From CALOBA01 sp942491465 (GTDB taxonomy: Bacteria > Pseudomonadota > Gammaproteobacteria > Chromatiales > Chromatiaceae): 64,000 bases of DNA. A program made the position numbers and the translations under genes. The number at the start of each line of letters is the position of its first letter. Within the stretch, counting starts at the first letter, position 1. Of the stretch, positions 45,728 to 54,571 are shown in pieces. The stretch is from assembly GCA_942491465.1 (NCBI GenBank), contig CALOBA010000032.1:1-64000 (forward strand), written 5' to 3'. Below the pieces are notes generated by a model. The model ran no database searches. It saw only the letters and a program-made list of their open reading frames with translations, and was not told the DNA's origin.

Positions 45728-47180
45728 GGAGCGGGGCCGGCGGCGGGCTGCCGTCGGCGCTTTGCGGCGGCGCCAGTGCCGGGGCGGTGCCGCGGGGGTC
45801 TGAACCCGAGGCGGTGGCGATCTCGCCCTTGGGCTCTCCGCCCCCGACCCGGACCACCGTCAGCTGCCCGGGATGGATGCGGCGGCGGAAGGCGTCGCGG
45901 ATCTGTTCGGCGCTGATCGCCTCGATGCGGCCGGTGAATCGATCCAGATAATCCAGCGGCAGGTCGTAGAAGCCGATCACGGCCAGGTACTGGACCACCT
46001 TGCTGTTGCTGGCGATACGCAGGGGAAAGCCGCCGGTGATGTTCTTCTTCGCCGCGTCGAGCTCGTCGGCGCTCGGGCCTTCGCGGACGTAGCGCTCAAG
46101 GGTGGCGAGCAGCACCCCGAGGGCCTCGTCCGCCTGCGTGTTCTTGGTCTGCAGGCCGAGGGTGAACGGACCGGATCGGGCCATCGGCGCGAAGTAGCTG
46201 TAGACGCTGTAGGAGAGGCCGCGCTGCTCGCGCACCTCGTCCGTCAGCAGCGATACCAGGCCGCCGCCGCCGAGGATGTGGTTGCCGACATAAAGCTGGA
46301 AGTAGTCCGGGTCGCCGCGATACATGCCGGGCTGACCGGCAAGGATGTGGGTCTGGCTGGACGGGAAGGGGATGCGGACCTCGGCGGCGTCGGTCAGCGC
46401 CGCTACCGGCGGCAGCGGCTGCGCGGCCTCGCCAGCCGGGAGCGCGGCGCTGATGCGGCTGGCAATGGCCTCGGCCTGGGGGCGGGGCACGTCGCCGACG
46501 ATGGCGATGGTGGCGTTGGGTGCGGTGAAGTAGCGCCGGTGGAAGGCGCGCAGGTCATCGGCCTGCATGGACGCGACCGACTCTGCCGTACCGCTCGGGT
46601 TCGAGGCATAGGGGTGATCGCCGAACACCGCTCGGTAAAACGCCTTGGAGGCCACCTTGCCGGGGTCCTGCTCGGCCAAGCGAAGCCCGGTCAGGGTGTT
46701 GCGGCGAACGCGTTCCAGCTCGTCCTGGTCGAAGGTGGGCTCGGCGATCATCCGCAGCATGGTGTCGAGGGCCGGTTCCAGGGCCTTGGGATCGGTGAGG
46801 CTGCGCAGGCTCACGGAGGCCATGTCGCGACCGATGCCGCAGGAGAGCTCGGCGCCGACGGATGCAACGCGCTCGGCGATGGTATTGGCGTCGAGCCCGC
46901 CGGCGCCTTGGTCGAGCATCGCCCCGGTGAGTGCGGCGAGCCCGGGCCGATCGCCGTCACGGGCGCTGCCAGCGTCGAAGGCGATGCGGATATCGACCAT
47001 GGGCAGCTCCGGCGCGCTGGAGAACAGCACCTTGGAACCCTCGGCGGTCTGCCAGGTTTCGATCTTCGGTGTCGCCGTCGCCGGCGTGGCAAAGGCGATG
47101 AGCAGCAGCGCCAGCGCCAGGCGCGCGTGGCCGTTTGCGCGAGGGTGCGCCGAGATGCGCCGGACGGTATCAGTGGACAT
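45687..47180 (-). CDS. M16 family protease subunit without zinc motif
   Basis: A 497-residue M16 (insulinase-type) protein. A signal peptide (LALALLLIAFATPATATPKI) points to the periplasm. The first lobe has IRIAFDAGSARDGDRPGLAA then LTGAMLDQGAGGLDANTIAE, so the HxxEH zinc site is missing. It therefore serves as the non-catalytic partner of the protein encoded just upstream, with which it overlaps by 11 bp. LRAFHRRYFTAPNATIAIVG and ILGGGGLVSLLTDEVREQRG are usual M16 landmarks. The C-terminus is a Pro/Ala-rich tail. Confidence 0.93.
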   Translation of the reverse strand: MSTDTVRRISAHPRANGHARLALALLLIAFATPATATPKIETWQTAEGSKVLFSSAPELPMVDIRIAFDAGSARDGDRPGLAALTGAMLDQGAGGLDANTIAERVASVGAELSCGIGRDMASVSLRSLTDPKALEPALDTMLRMIAEPTFDQDELERVRRNTLTGLRLAEQDPGKVASKAFYRAVFGDHPYASNPSGTAESVASMQADDLRAFHRRYFTAPNATIAIVGDVPRPQAEAIASRISAALPAGEAAQPLPPVAALTDAAEVRIPFPSSQTHILAGQPGMYRGDPDYFQLYVGNHILGGGGLVSLLTDEVREQRGLSYSVYSYFAPMARSGPFTLGLQTKNTQADEALGVLLATLERYVREGPSADELDAAKKNITGGFPLRIASNSKVVQYLAVIGFYDLPLDYLDRFTGRIEAISAEQIRDAFRRRIHPGQLTVVRVGGGEPKGEIATASGSDPRGTAPALAPPQSADGSPPPAPLHAPAAEGAGATAQ

Positions 47181-48579
47181 GGCCGCGACCTCCTGCGCCC
47201 CCGACAGCGGCGCGACGGGTATCGTCGCCGATGGGCTGGGGGTCGAGTATGGCGATGGTGCGCGTCTCCGGGATCAGGTACTTGCGCGCTACGGCTTGAA
47301 CCTGCTCCGGGGTAATGGCCTTGAGGTGCTCGACATAGGCGTCGACCAGCTCCCAGCCGAGGCCCACGGTCTCCAGCTTCCCCAGCTGCAGGGCCTGGGA
47401 AAAGATTGAATCACGCTCGTAGATCTTCGCCGCGACCAGCTGGGTGCGGATGCGGGCGAGTTCGTCCTCGTTGACCGGCTCGTCGCGTACCCGCTCGATC
47501 TGCTGCATCAACGCCGCCTCCAGGGTCGGGATGTCCCGGCCCTTGGCCGGCGTGCCGTCCACAAGGAATAGCCCGGGCAGGCGGGCGAAGGCACTGTAGC
47601 CGGCGCCGGCGGAGGCCGCGATGCGCTGGGCGCGGACCAGCTCGCGACTGAAGCGGGCGCTGTCGCCGCCGTCGAGGACCGACGCCAGCATCTCCAGTGC
47701 ATAGGGCTCCCAGGGCGCGTCGGCACCTTGGGCGATCACCGGCGTCTTCCAGCCCATGATGAGGTAGGGCTCCTTGGCCGGCGCAGCCACGGTCAAGCGC
47801 TTTTCGCCACGCTGCGGCGGCTCGGCGCGGGGTTTCGGGGGTGTGATCGTTTCCGGCTGGAGGGGGCCGAAGTGGCGCTCGGCCAAGGCAAAGACCGCCT
47901 CCGGCTCCACGTCGCCCACCACCACTAGGGTGGCGTTGTTTGGGGCATACCACTGCCGGTACCAGCGGCGCAGGTCGTCCACCTGCATGGTCTCCAGATC
48001 CGACGGCCAGCCGATGATCGGGATCTGGTAGGGGGAGGCGTCGTAGGCGGCGGCCGTGAAGCGCTCGTAGGTGGTGGTTTCCGGGTCGTCGTCGGTGCGC
48101 AGGCGGCGCTCCTCCTTGACCACTTCAAGTTCTTTAAGGAACTCGTCTTCCGGCAGGGCCAGCCGGCGCATGCGCTCGGCCTCCAGCTCGAAGGACACCT
48201 CGAGCCGGTCGGCGGCCAAGGTTTGGAAGTAGGCGGTGTAGTCGCGACCGGTAAAGGCGTTCTCGTTGCCGCCGTTGGCGGCGATGATGCGCGAGAACTC
48301 GCCGGGCTCCAGGTTCTCGGTGCCCTTGAACATCATGTGCTCCAGAATGTGCGAGACCCCGGTGATGCCGCCGTATTCATAGCTGGAGCCGACCTTGTAC
48401 CAGACCTGGGAGGTGACGATGGGTGCACGTCGGTCCGGTTTTACCAGCACCTTGAGGCCGTTATCGAGGGTGCGTTGCTCTACGCCGGCGTTTGCGGTCA
48501 CTTCAACTGCGGTCAGCAGCGTGAGCAGTGTAAGGGCAGATGTCAGTCCGCGTTGCAGTAATCGGCGATGGATAAGCAT
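47170..48579 (-). CDS. M16 family zinc protease, catalytic subunit
   Basis: A 469-residue periplasmic protease with signal peptide (LTSALTLLTLLTAVEVTANA). GITGVSHILEHMMFKGTENL has the inverted zinc motif HxxEH (HILEH), and the distal Glu lies in ADRLEVSFELEAERM. YRQWYAPNNATLVVVGDVEP and GYSAFARLPGLFLVDGTPAK follow. It likely forms a heterodimer with the next gene product and degrades peptides. The start at 48579 places the signal peptide at the N-terminus. It is divergent from ftsY with a 235-bp gap that must carry both promoters. Confidence 0.95.
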   Translation of the reverse strand: MLIHRRLLQRGLTSALTLLTLLTAVEVTANAGVEQRTLDNGLKVLVKPDRRAPIVTSQVWYKVGSSYEYGGITGVSHILEHMMFKGTENLEPGEFSRIIAANGGNENAFTGRDYTAYFQTLAADRLEVSFELEAERMRRLALPEDEFLKELEVVKEERRLRTDDDPETTTYERFTAAAYDASPYQIPIIGWPSDLETMQVDDLRRWYRQWYAPNNATLVVVGDVEPEAVFALAERHFGPLQPETITPPKPRAEPPQRGEKRLTVAAPAKEPYLIMGWKTPVIAQGADAPWEPYALEMLASVLDGGDSARFSRELVRAQRIAASAGAGYSAFARLPGLFLVDGTPAKGRDIPTLEAALMQQIERVRDEPVNEDELARIRTQLVAAKIYERDSIFSQALQLGKLETVGLGWELVDAYVEHLKAITPEQVQAVARKYLIPETRTIAILDPQPIGDDTRRAAVGGAGGRGHVH

Positions 48580-48814
48580 TCGTTCTCCTGAGCAAACAAA
48601 ACAGCCTCGTTGATGCGAGCCAAAGTTAGATTGGGCGAATGTTGCGGCGCGGAAGGGTGGTTGCAACGGCGAACTGCACGCTGGCGCAGACGCTCCGTTG
48701 GATCTCTGCTAGCATTGCGAGCCAATTTTTGTCCAGCGGCACAGCGCGCAGTTGAGCGTGGTGCCAGTCTCACGGCCGTGGACACTCGACGTCGGCCTCA
48801 GCGCAGAGCAGAGC

Positions 48815-50044
48815 ATGTTCGGATTTGGAAAGAAGCGACAAAAGCGGGATCAACCCGAGGTTCCGGAACGGTCCGATTCGGTCGAAGCTGCGGATGTGCC
48901 GGCGCAGCTCGGCGATGATGACCGGACGGAACAGCGCAGGCCGTTAAGAGATCTATTCCGGCGGCAGAAAGACCGCAAGAGCGGACCGGAACAGCCCTCC
49001 CCCGAACCTTTAGATAAAGTGGCAAGTGGGCCGGAGATCTCGGAAGCCCCGGTCAGATCCAAGCCGGCACAAACGGCGCCGTCGCTGGAGCAGGCGACGA
49101 GGCCGGAGCACGAGGCGCCGCCCAAGCGGCCCCGCTTCGTCGGGCTGCAGCAGCGTCTGGCCCGTACTCGCGAGATCCTCAACACCGATGTCGCGGATCT
49201 GATCCAGACCCGAAAAGACATCGACGACGACCTGCTCGAGGAGCTGGAGACCCTGCTGCTGACGGCGGATGTCGGTGTGTCGGCCACCACCCGGGTGATC
49301 GATGCGCTGCACTACCGGGTCAAGAAGCGCGAGGTGGCTGATCCGCGGGCGCTGCTGAAGGTCATGGCCGGCCAGCTGCGCGAGCTGCTTGCCGAGAGCA
49401 TGGGGCCGGTGGCGCAGCCCGCACCCGGCCGGCCCCAAGTCATCCTGATGGTCGGTGTCAACGGTGTGGGCAAGACCACGACCATCGGCAAGCTGGCGAA
49501 GCAGCTGCAGGACGAGGGCAACAGCGTCATGCTGGCGGCCGGCGATACCTTCCGCGCGGCCGCGGTGGAGCAGCTCCAGGTGTGGGGCGAGCGCAACGGC
49601 GTGCCGGTGATCGCCCAGCATGCCAATGCGGACTCGGCCTCGGTCATCTTCGATGCGCTGCAGGCGGCGACCGCCCGTGGCGTCGATGTGCTGATCGCCG
49701 ACACCGCCGGGCGGTTGCACACCAAGACCAATCTAATGGAGGAGTTGAAGAAGATCGGTCGGGTGATGAAGAAGATCGATCCGGAGGCACCCCATGAGGT
49801 CATGCTCGTGGTGGATGCGACCACCGGCCAGAACGCGCTGCATCAGGCCGTGCAGTTTCACCAGGCGATCCCGCTGACCGGGATCACGCTCACCAAGCTC
49901 GACGGGACCGCCAGGGGCGGCCTCCTGTTCGCGATCGCCGATCAGCTCAAGGTACCGATCCGCTTCATCGGCGTGGGCGAGCAGATCGAGGACCTGCGCC
50001 ATTTCGACGCCGACGAGTTCGTCGACGCCCTGCTGGCGCCCTGA
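48815..50044 (+). CDS. ftsY: Signal recognition particle receptor FtsY
   Basis: A 409-residue SRP GTPase that brings ribosome-SRP complexes to the membrane. An acidic/basic A domain (1-110) is followed by the four-helix N domain (GLQQRLARTREILNTDVADL) and the G domain with VILMVGVNGVGKTTTIGKLA, DTFRAAAVEQLQVW, LIADTAGRLHTKTNL and TLTKLDGTARGG. The start at 48815 (MFGFGKKRQK) is the amphipathic type seen in FtsY. It leads the ftsYEX-rpoH cluster, the E. coli order. Confidence 0.97.
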   Translation: MFGFGKKRQKRDQPEVPERSDSVEAADVPAQLGDDDRTEQRRPLRDLFRRQKDRKSGPEQPSPEPLDKVASGPEISEAPVRSKPAQTAPSLEQATRPEHEAPPKRPRFVGLQQRLARTREILNTDVADLIQTRKDIDDDLLEELETLLLTADVGVSATTRVIDALHYRVKKREVADPRALLKVMAGQLRELLAESMGPVAQPAPGRPQVILMVGVNGVGKTTTIGKLAKQLQDEGNSVMLAAGDTFRAAAVEQLQVWGERNGVPVIAQHANADSASVIFDALQAATARGVDVLIADTAGRLHTKTNLMEELKKIGRVMKKIDPEAPHEVMLVVDATTGQNALHQAVQFHQAIPLTGITLTKLDGTARGGLLFAIADQLKVPIRFIGVGEQIEDLRHFDADEFVDALLAP

Positions 50045-50071
50045 CGCGCGCCCCATCTCGCCGCGACCCCC

Positions 50072-50740
50072 GTGATTGTCTTCGAGCACGTTACCAAGCG
50101 CTACCCGCATCGGGGCGATGCCCTGAAGGATCTCAGTTTCCGGATGGAGCCGGGTGAGATGGCCTTTCTGACCGGCCACTCCGGTGCCGGCAAGAGCACG
50201 CTGCTGCGCCTCATCGGTCTGATCGAGCGGCCGAGCCGAGGTCAAGTGTCCGTCAATGGGCGCGATCTGGGCAGCCTGCCGCGGTGGTGGGTGCCCTATC
50301 ATCGCCGGCAGGTGGGCATGATCTTTCAGGAGCATCGCCTGTTGCCCCGCCGCTCGGTGTTCGACAACGTTGCGCTGCCGCTGGTGGCCATGGGCATGGG
50401 ACGCAAGGAGACCGGTCGGCGCGTGCGCGCCGCCCTCGATCAGGTCGGGCTGCTGCGCTACGAGCGCGTCCTGCCCATGACCCTGTCCAGCGGCGAGCAG
50501 CAGCGCGTGGGCATCGCGCGGGCCGTGGTGGCGCGCCCGCCGGTGATCCTGGCCGACGAGCCCACCGGAAACCTCGATCCCGAACTCTCGCGAGAGATCT
50601 TCGGCCTGTTTGAGCGCTTCCACGAGGTCGGCGTCAGCCTGTTGATTGCGACCCACGATCTCGAGCTCATCGCCAATCTCCCGTATCGGGTCCTGCGCCT
50701 GCATCAGGGCCGGCTCGTGGCCGACTCGGGGAACTGGTAG
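50072..50740 (+). CDS. ftsE: Cell division ATP-binding protein FtsE
   Basis: A 222-residue ABC ATPase that, with FtsX, controls septal peptidoglycan hydrolases. FLTGHSGAGKSTLLRLIG (Walker A), QVGMIFQEHRLL (Q-loop), LSSGEQQRVGIARAVVARPP (signature) and VILADEPTGNLDPELS (Walker B) are all present. The start is GTG 50072. It lies 27 bp after ftsY and 6 bp before ftsX, so the three are one operon. Confidence 0.97.
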   Translation: MIVFEHVTKRYPHRGDALKDLSFRMEPGEMAFLTGHSGAGKSTLLRLIGLIERPSRGQVSVNGRDLGSLPRWWVPYHRRQVGMIFQEHRLLPRRSVFDNVALPLVAMGMGRKETGRRVRAALDQVGLLRYERVLPMTLSSGEQQRVGIARAVVARPPVILADEPTGNLDPELSREIFGLFERFHEVGVSLLIATHDLELIANLPYRVLRLHQGRLVADSGNW

Positions 50741-50746
50741 GGACGC

Positions 50747-51712
50747 ATGGCAAAACGGCGCCGTCAATCCAGTGCCGGCCTGAGCCCGGGGCGGCGCTTC
50801 GATGCCTGGTTGGAGCACCACTTCGAGTCGGCGGTGACCACCATCGACCAGCTGCTGCGCGCCCCGTTGGCGACCTTGCTGACCGTGCTGGCCATCGGCA
50901 TTGCGCTGGCCTTGCCGGCGACGCTGCATGTGCTGACCGAGAACCTGCGCCTGCTTGGTGGCGGCTGGCAGCAGAGCGCGGCCATTTCGCTGTTCCTGGC
51001 CCCGGATGTGGATGAGGCCACGGCCAGCGAGCTGGCGCTGCGGCTGCGCGCCCGCCCGGAGATCGCCACCGCCTCGGTGATCTCGCGCGCCCAAGGGCTG
51101 GCCGAGTTTCGCGCCTACAGCGGGCTTGGCGGGGCCTTGGAACAGCTGCGCGAGAATCCGCTGCCGGTGGTGCTGGCCATCGACCCGACCCTGCCGGCGA
51201 ACGACGAGCCGGGGCTGACGCGACTGGCCGCGGCCCTGGAGGCGCTGCCGCAAAGCGACTTCGCTCGGCTGGATACCCAGTGGTCGCGGCGCTTCCACGG
51301 GATCCTGGATCTGCTGCACAACGGTGTGCTGCTGCTCGGCGGCGTGCTCGCGCTGGCCGTGGTGCTGGTGGTGGGGAACACCGTCCGCCTTGAGATCGAG
51401 AACCGCCGCGGCGAGATCGAGGTCATGGACCTGGTGGGTGCGACGGGGGCCTTCATCCGCCGGCCGTTCCTTTATAACGGGGCCTGGTACGGGCTGCTCG
51501 GCGGCATCATCGCCTGGTGCCTGGTGGCGGTCCTGGTCGCGCTGATGCAGACGCCGGTGGATCGGCTCGCCGCGCTCTACCACACCAGCTTCGACGTCGA
51601 CGGTCTTGAGGCGCGGGCGTCGCTGCTGCTCATCGGCGGGGCGCTGTTGTTGGGCGTGCTCGGTAGCTGGCTGGCGGTGTCGAGGCATCTGCGTCGGGTG
51701 GGGCCTGCTTGA
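50747..51712 (+). CDS. ftsX: Cell division protein FtsX
   Basis: A 321-residue permease-like partner of FtsE with a cytoplasmic N-terminus, TM1 (LATLLTVLAIGIALALPATL), a periplasmic domain of about 120 residues (FLAPDVDEATASELALRLRA) that contacts amidase activators, and three more TMs (LLLGGVLALAVVLVVGNTVR, GLLGGIIAWCLVAVLVALMQ, LLLIGGALLLGVLGSWLAVS). It may regulate the AmiB-type amidase found at 35264-36646. Confidence 0.95.
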   Translation: MAKRRRQSSAGLSPGRRFDAWLEHHFESAVTTIDQLLRAPLATLLTVLAIGIALALPATLHVLTENLRLLGGGWQQSAAISLFLAPDVDEATASELALRLRARPEIATASVISRAQGLAEFRAYSGLGGALEQLRENPLPVVLAIDPTLPANDEPGLTRLAAALEALPQSDFARLDTQWSRRFHGILDLLHNGVLLLGGVLALAVVLVVGNTVRLEIENRRGEIEVMDLVGATGAFIRRPFLYNGAWYGLLGGIIAWCLVAVLVALMQTPVDRLAALYHTSFDVDGLEARASLLLIGGALLLGVLGSWLAVSRHLRRVGPA

Positions 51713-51759
51713 TCGGAACTCGCAGTAGGCGGTATCTTTAAGCCGACGAGCGGTCATCG

Positions 51760-51781
51760 GCGACGCCACGATCGGCGTCGC
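51760..51781. terminator. Possible hairpin after ftsX
   Basis: GCGACGCC and GGCGTCGC form a perfect 8-bp stem with a 6-nt loop, about 48 bp after the ftsX stop. No U-run follows directly, so rho-independent termination is not assured; a run of T lies further on at about 51846. Confidence 0.35.
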
Positions 51782-51919
51782 TGCCGGCGGAACTTCCGCG
51801 CTAAAAAAATGCCTTATAAAACCGGCGTCTAGCATAAACGCCCCATTTTTTTTGGTCTGTCCATGTTTTGCCGCAGGAACTTTCTGTTCATTTCCTGCTC
51901 GAAAACCCCGAATTCACTA

Positions 51920-51948
51920 TTGTCAATGACGCGATCGGGTGCTAATCT
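51920..51948 (+). promoter_or_regulatory. Sigma-70-type promoter of rpoH
   Basis: TTGTCA (51920-51925) and TAATCT (51943-51948) are separated by exactly 17 bp, 33 bp before the rpoH start. Each differs from consensus by one or two bases. The short leader would begin near 51955. This gives rpoH its own promoter in addition to read-through from ftsYEX. Confidence 0.65.
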
Positions 51949-51980
51949 AGATCCCGAGCATTTTACTGGGGAATCACGAC

Positions 51981-52841
51981 ATGAGCCACGCAACGACCAC
52001 CGACATCGCAGCTGTGGGCAACCTGTCCACGGGTACCATCGACGCTTACATCAGTAGCGCATACCAGATTCCCGTCTTGACCGTGGACGAGGAACGCCAG
52101 TTGGCCGTGCGGCTGCGCGAGAACAACGACATGATGGCGGCGCGCCGCTTGGTGCTGTCGCATCTGCGTTTTGTGATCCGCATCGCCCGCGGCTACATGG
52201 GCTACGGTCTGCCGCTGCCGGATCTGATCCAAGAGGGTACGGTGGGCCTGATGAAGGCCGTCCGCCGCTTTGATCCCGAGGTCGGCGTCCGCCTGGTCAG
52301 CTTTGCGGTGCACTGGATCCGTGCCGAAATTCACGAATACATCCTGCGCAACTGGCGCATCGTCAAGGTTGCCACCACCAAGGCGCAGCGCAAGTTGTTC
52401 TTCAACCTGCGCAGCTCCAAGAAGCGCCTGGGCTGGTTCACGAAGGCCGAGGTCGATGCGGTTGCCGGGGACTTGGGCGTCAAGCCCGAGACCGTCCTGG
52501 AGATGGAGATGCGGCTGTCCAGTCACGACATGTCCTTCGACGGCCATGACGACGACGATGACGACGGTCCGTCGGCCCCGTCCTCTTACCTGCCGGACGT
52601 GCGGATGGAGCCGGCGGCCAAGCTTGAGCGCGAAGATAGCGAGACCTGGCAGCGCGAGCGGCTGATGGCCGCCCTGGAAGGGCTCGACGAGCGCAGCAAG
52701 ACCATCCTGCGCGAGCGCTGGCTGAAGGAGAAAAAGCAGACCCTGCACGAGCTGGCGCAGCAGTTCGGGGTGTCCGCCGAGCGCATTCGCCAGATCGAGA
52801 AGAATGCGATGAAGAAGCTCCGCGTGCAGTTGGAGCTCTAG
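51981..52841 (+). CDS. rpoH: RNA polymerase heat-shock sigma factor RpoH
   Basis: A 286-residue sigma-32. Region 2 reads VLSHLRFVIRIARGYMGYGL, PLPDLIQEGTVGLMKAVRRF and VRLVSFAVHWIRAEIHEYIL, then the RpoH box-like stretch VATTKAQRKLFFNLRSSKKR. Region 4 reads LDERSKTILRERWLKEKKQT then LHELAQQFGVSAERIRQIEK. A run of acidic residues lies between (GHDDDDDDG). It directs transcription of chaperone and protease genes after heat or unfolded-protein stress. A terminator follows at 52892. Confidence 0.97.
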   Translation: MSHATTTDIAAVGNLSTGTIDAYISSAYQIPVLTVDEERQLAVRLRENNDMMAARRLVLSHLRFVIRIARGYMGYGLPLPDLIQEGTVGLMKAVRRFDPEVGVRLVSFAVHWIRAEIHEYILRNWRIVKVATTKAQRKLFFNLRSSKKRLGWFTKAEVDAVAGDLGVKPETVLEMEMRLSSHDMSFDGHDDDDDDGPSAPSSYLPDVRMEPAAKLEREDSETWQRERLMAALEGLDERSKTILRERWLKEKKQTLHELAQQFGVSAERIRQIEKNAMKKLRVQLEL

Positions 52842-52891
52842 GCCTGCGGGCATCGCGCCGCCCTGATCCGGCGGACGATCCGCCGGACTGG

Positions 52892-52932
52892 AAAAAGCCC
52901 ACCCCGCAAAAGCACGCGGGGCGGGCTTTTTT
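52892..52932 (+). terminator. Rho-independent terminator of rpoH
   Basis: AAAAAGCCCACCCCGC and GCGGGGCGGGCTTTTTT pair as a 16-bp GC-rich stem with one bulged pair, loop AAAAGCAC, ending in six T. The A-run on the left means it could also act on the other strand. It closes the ftsYEX-rpoH unit. Confidence 0.92.
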
Positions 52933-53271
52933 CATGGTGGTCTCGTCCCGCCTGTGCGCATACAGCGCCCGCAACGGCGAGCCCCGGGCGGATGCCCGGG
53001 TACCGCTTGATTTGCATCCGCGGCCTGCTTCGTCTATGGTCCAGCCAGAGATACACGCCGGGCTTCGAGACCCAACCCACCCCGACCGGCACCGCCGGTC
53101 TTCGATCACCTATCTGCACGCGCCGTGCCCATCCATCCGAGCCGATCGCCGTCGAGATCCGCTGATCGCCATGCCCCGATTGGCCCGATCCCCCCACTCG
53201 GATCTCGACATAGCCGACTCGTTAAGGCACGCCGCGCCATCCAAACCGACACCGACCGCGGAGGTCAAACC

Positions 53272-53709
53272 ATGTCTGCATCCGCAGCAGCCAAGTCCGG
53301 AGATACCGTTCAGGTCCACTACACCGGCACCCTTGCCGACGGCTCCGAGTTCGACTCCAGTCGAGGCAGCGATCCGCTGGAGATCAAGCTCGGCGAGGGG
53401 AATCTGATCGCAGGTTTTGAAAATGCCGTCCTTGGCATGACTGTCGGCGACAACAAGCAGGTCATCATCCCCTGTGCCGAGGCCTACGGCGAGCACAACC
53501 CGCAGATGACCCAGCACGTCCCCCGCGACCTGATCCCGGGGGAGATCGAGCTGGCCGAGGGGATGACCCTGCACGCCCAAGGGCCCGACGGGCAGACGCT
53601 GCGTTTCACCGTGGTCTCGTTCGACGCGGAATCGGTCTCCGTCGACGGCAATCACCCGCTCGCCGGCAAGGACCTGACCTTCGATCTGGAGCTGGTGGCG
53701 ATCCTCTGA
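53272..53709 (+). CDS. FKBP-type peptidyl-prolyl isomerase (SlyD/SlpA-like)
   Basis: A 145-residue isomerase. VQVHYTGTLADGSEFDSSRG and LGEGNLIAGFENAVLGMTVG are FKBP core strands; the insert-in-flap chaperone domain runs through AYGEHNPQMTQHVPRDLIPG to GMTLHAQGPDGQTLRFTVVS; NHPLAGKDLTFDLELVAI ends the fold. The His-rich metal tail of E. coli SlyD is absent, so it is closer to SlpA-like forms. The start is chosen at 53272, with GGAGG 10 bp upstream; longer starts give an Arg/Pro-rich leader without sense. Confidence 0.94.
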   Translation: MSASAAAKSGDTVQVHYTGTLADGSEFDSSRGSDPLEIKLGEGNLIAGFENAVLGMTVGDNKQVIIPCAEAYGEHNPQMTQHVPRDLIPGEIELAEGMTLHAQGPDGQTLRFTVVSFDAESVSVDGNHPLAGKDLTFDLELVAIL

Positions 53710-53730
53710 TCCGCCGCACGGATCTCGACG

Positions 53731-54531
53731 ATGGCACCACCGGTCGATTGGGCCGCGCTGCGGGTCCCGGCCTTTGACGGGCTGGACCCTGAGCAGACGA
53801 TTGCGCTGCTGCCCCTGGGCGCGATCGAGGCCCATGGACCGCATCTGCCCGTCGGCACCGACGGAATGATCAATCAGGGCATCGTCGCCGCCGCCCGGGA
53901 TCGGATCGGGGCGCCGGCCCGTCTGCTGGTGCTGCCGCCGCTGACGGTGGGCCTAAGCCTGGAGCATGCCGCCTTCGCCGGCACGCTGCACGCGTCCCCG
54001 GAGACCTTGCTCGCGCTGTGGACCGACGTCGGTCGTGGCGTCGCCGCTGCCGGCGTGCGCAAGCTGCTGCTGTTCAACAGCCACGGCGGTCAGACCGCGC
54101 TGGTGGACTTGGTGGCCCTGCGCCTACGCGCCGAGGTGGACATGCTGGTGGCGCGGGCGCACTGGAGCGACCTGGGGCTGCCCGACGGTCTGTTCACGGC
54201 CGAAGAACTCGCCCACGGCCTGCATGGCGGAGAGATAGAGACGGCGCTGATGCTGCACCTGGCCCCGGAGCTGGTCGATCTCACCGATGCCCCCGCCGAC
54301 ACCGGGCTGCCGGCGGCGATGGCCCGGCGCAATCGAGTGCTCGGGGTCGAGGCCCCGGTGGGCATCGGCTGGTTGGCCCAGGATCTGTCCCCAGTCGGTG
54401 TCTGCGGCAACGCCGCGGGCGCCGATGCCGAGCGCGGGGCCAAGCTGCTCGATCATCTGGCGAGCGAGCTTGCGCGCCTGGTCGGCGAGATGGCGGCGAC
54501 GCCGTTGTCGACGCTGGGGGCGGCGCCGTGA
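53731..54531 (+). CDS. Creatininase family protein
   Basis: A 266-residue amidohydrolase of the creatininase fold. LLPLGAIEAHGPHLPVGTD (metal-binding Glu, His, Asp), LLLFNSHGGQTALVD and LHGGEIETALMLHLAPELVD are the conserved blocks. Members act on creatinine, cofactor precursors (MftE) or formamidopyrimidines (ArfB); the last is relevant because the next gene is a RibD-like reductase, so a link to riboflavin-type metabolism is possible. It begins 21 bp after the FKBP gene. Confidence 0.88.
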   Translation: MAPPVDWAALRVPAFDGLDPEQTIALLPLGAIEAHGPHLPVGTDGMINQGIVAAARDRIGAPARLLVLPPLTVGLSLEHAAFAGTLHASPETLLALWTDVGRGVAAAGVRKLLLFNSHGGQTALVDLVALRLRAEVDMLVARAHWSDLGLPDGLFTAEELAHGLHGGEIETALMLHLAPELVDLTDAPADTGLPAAMARRNRVLGVEAPVGIGWLAQDLSPVGVCGNAAGADAERGAKLLDHLASELARLVGEMAATPLSTLGAAP

Positions 54532-54571
54532 TCGCCGTCTGAAGCAAGCGTTTCCAGCTAGCCGGGCTGCC

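Noticed and set aside
45873..47315. 480-codon plus-strand frame opposite the M16 protease genes
   Set aside because: The minus strand encodes well-conserved M16 domains; this frame has no motif.
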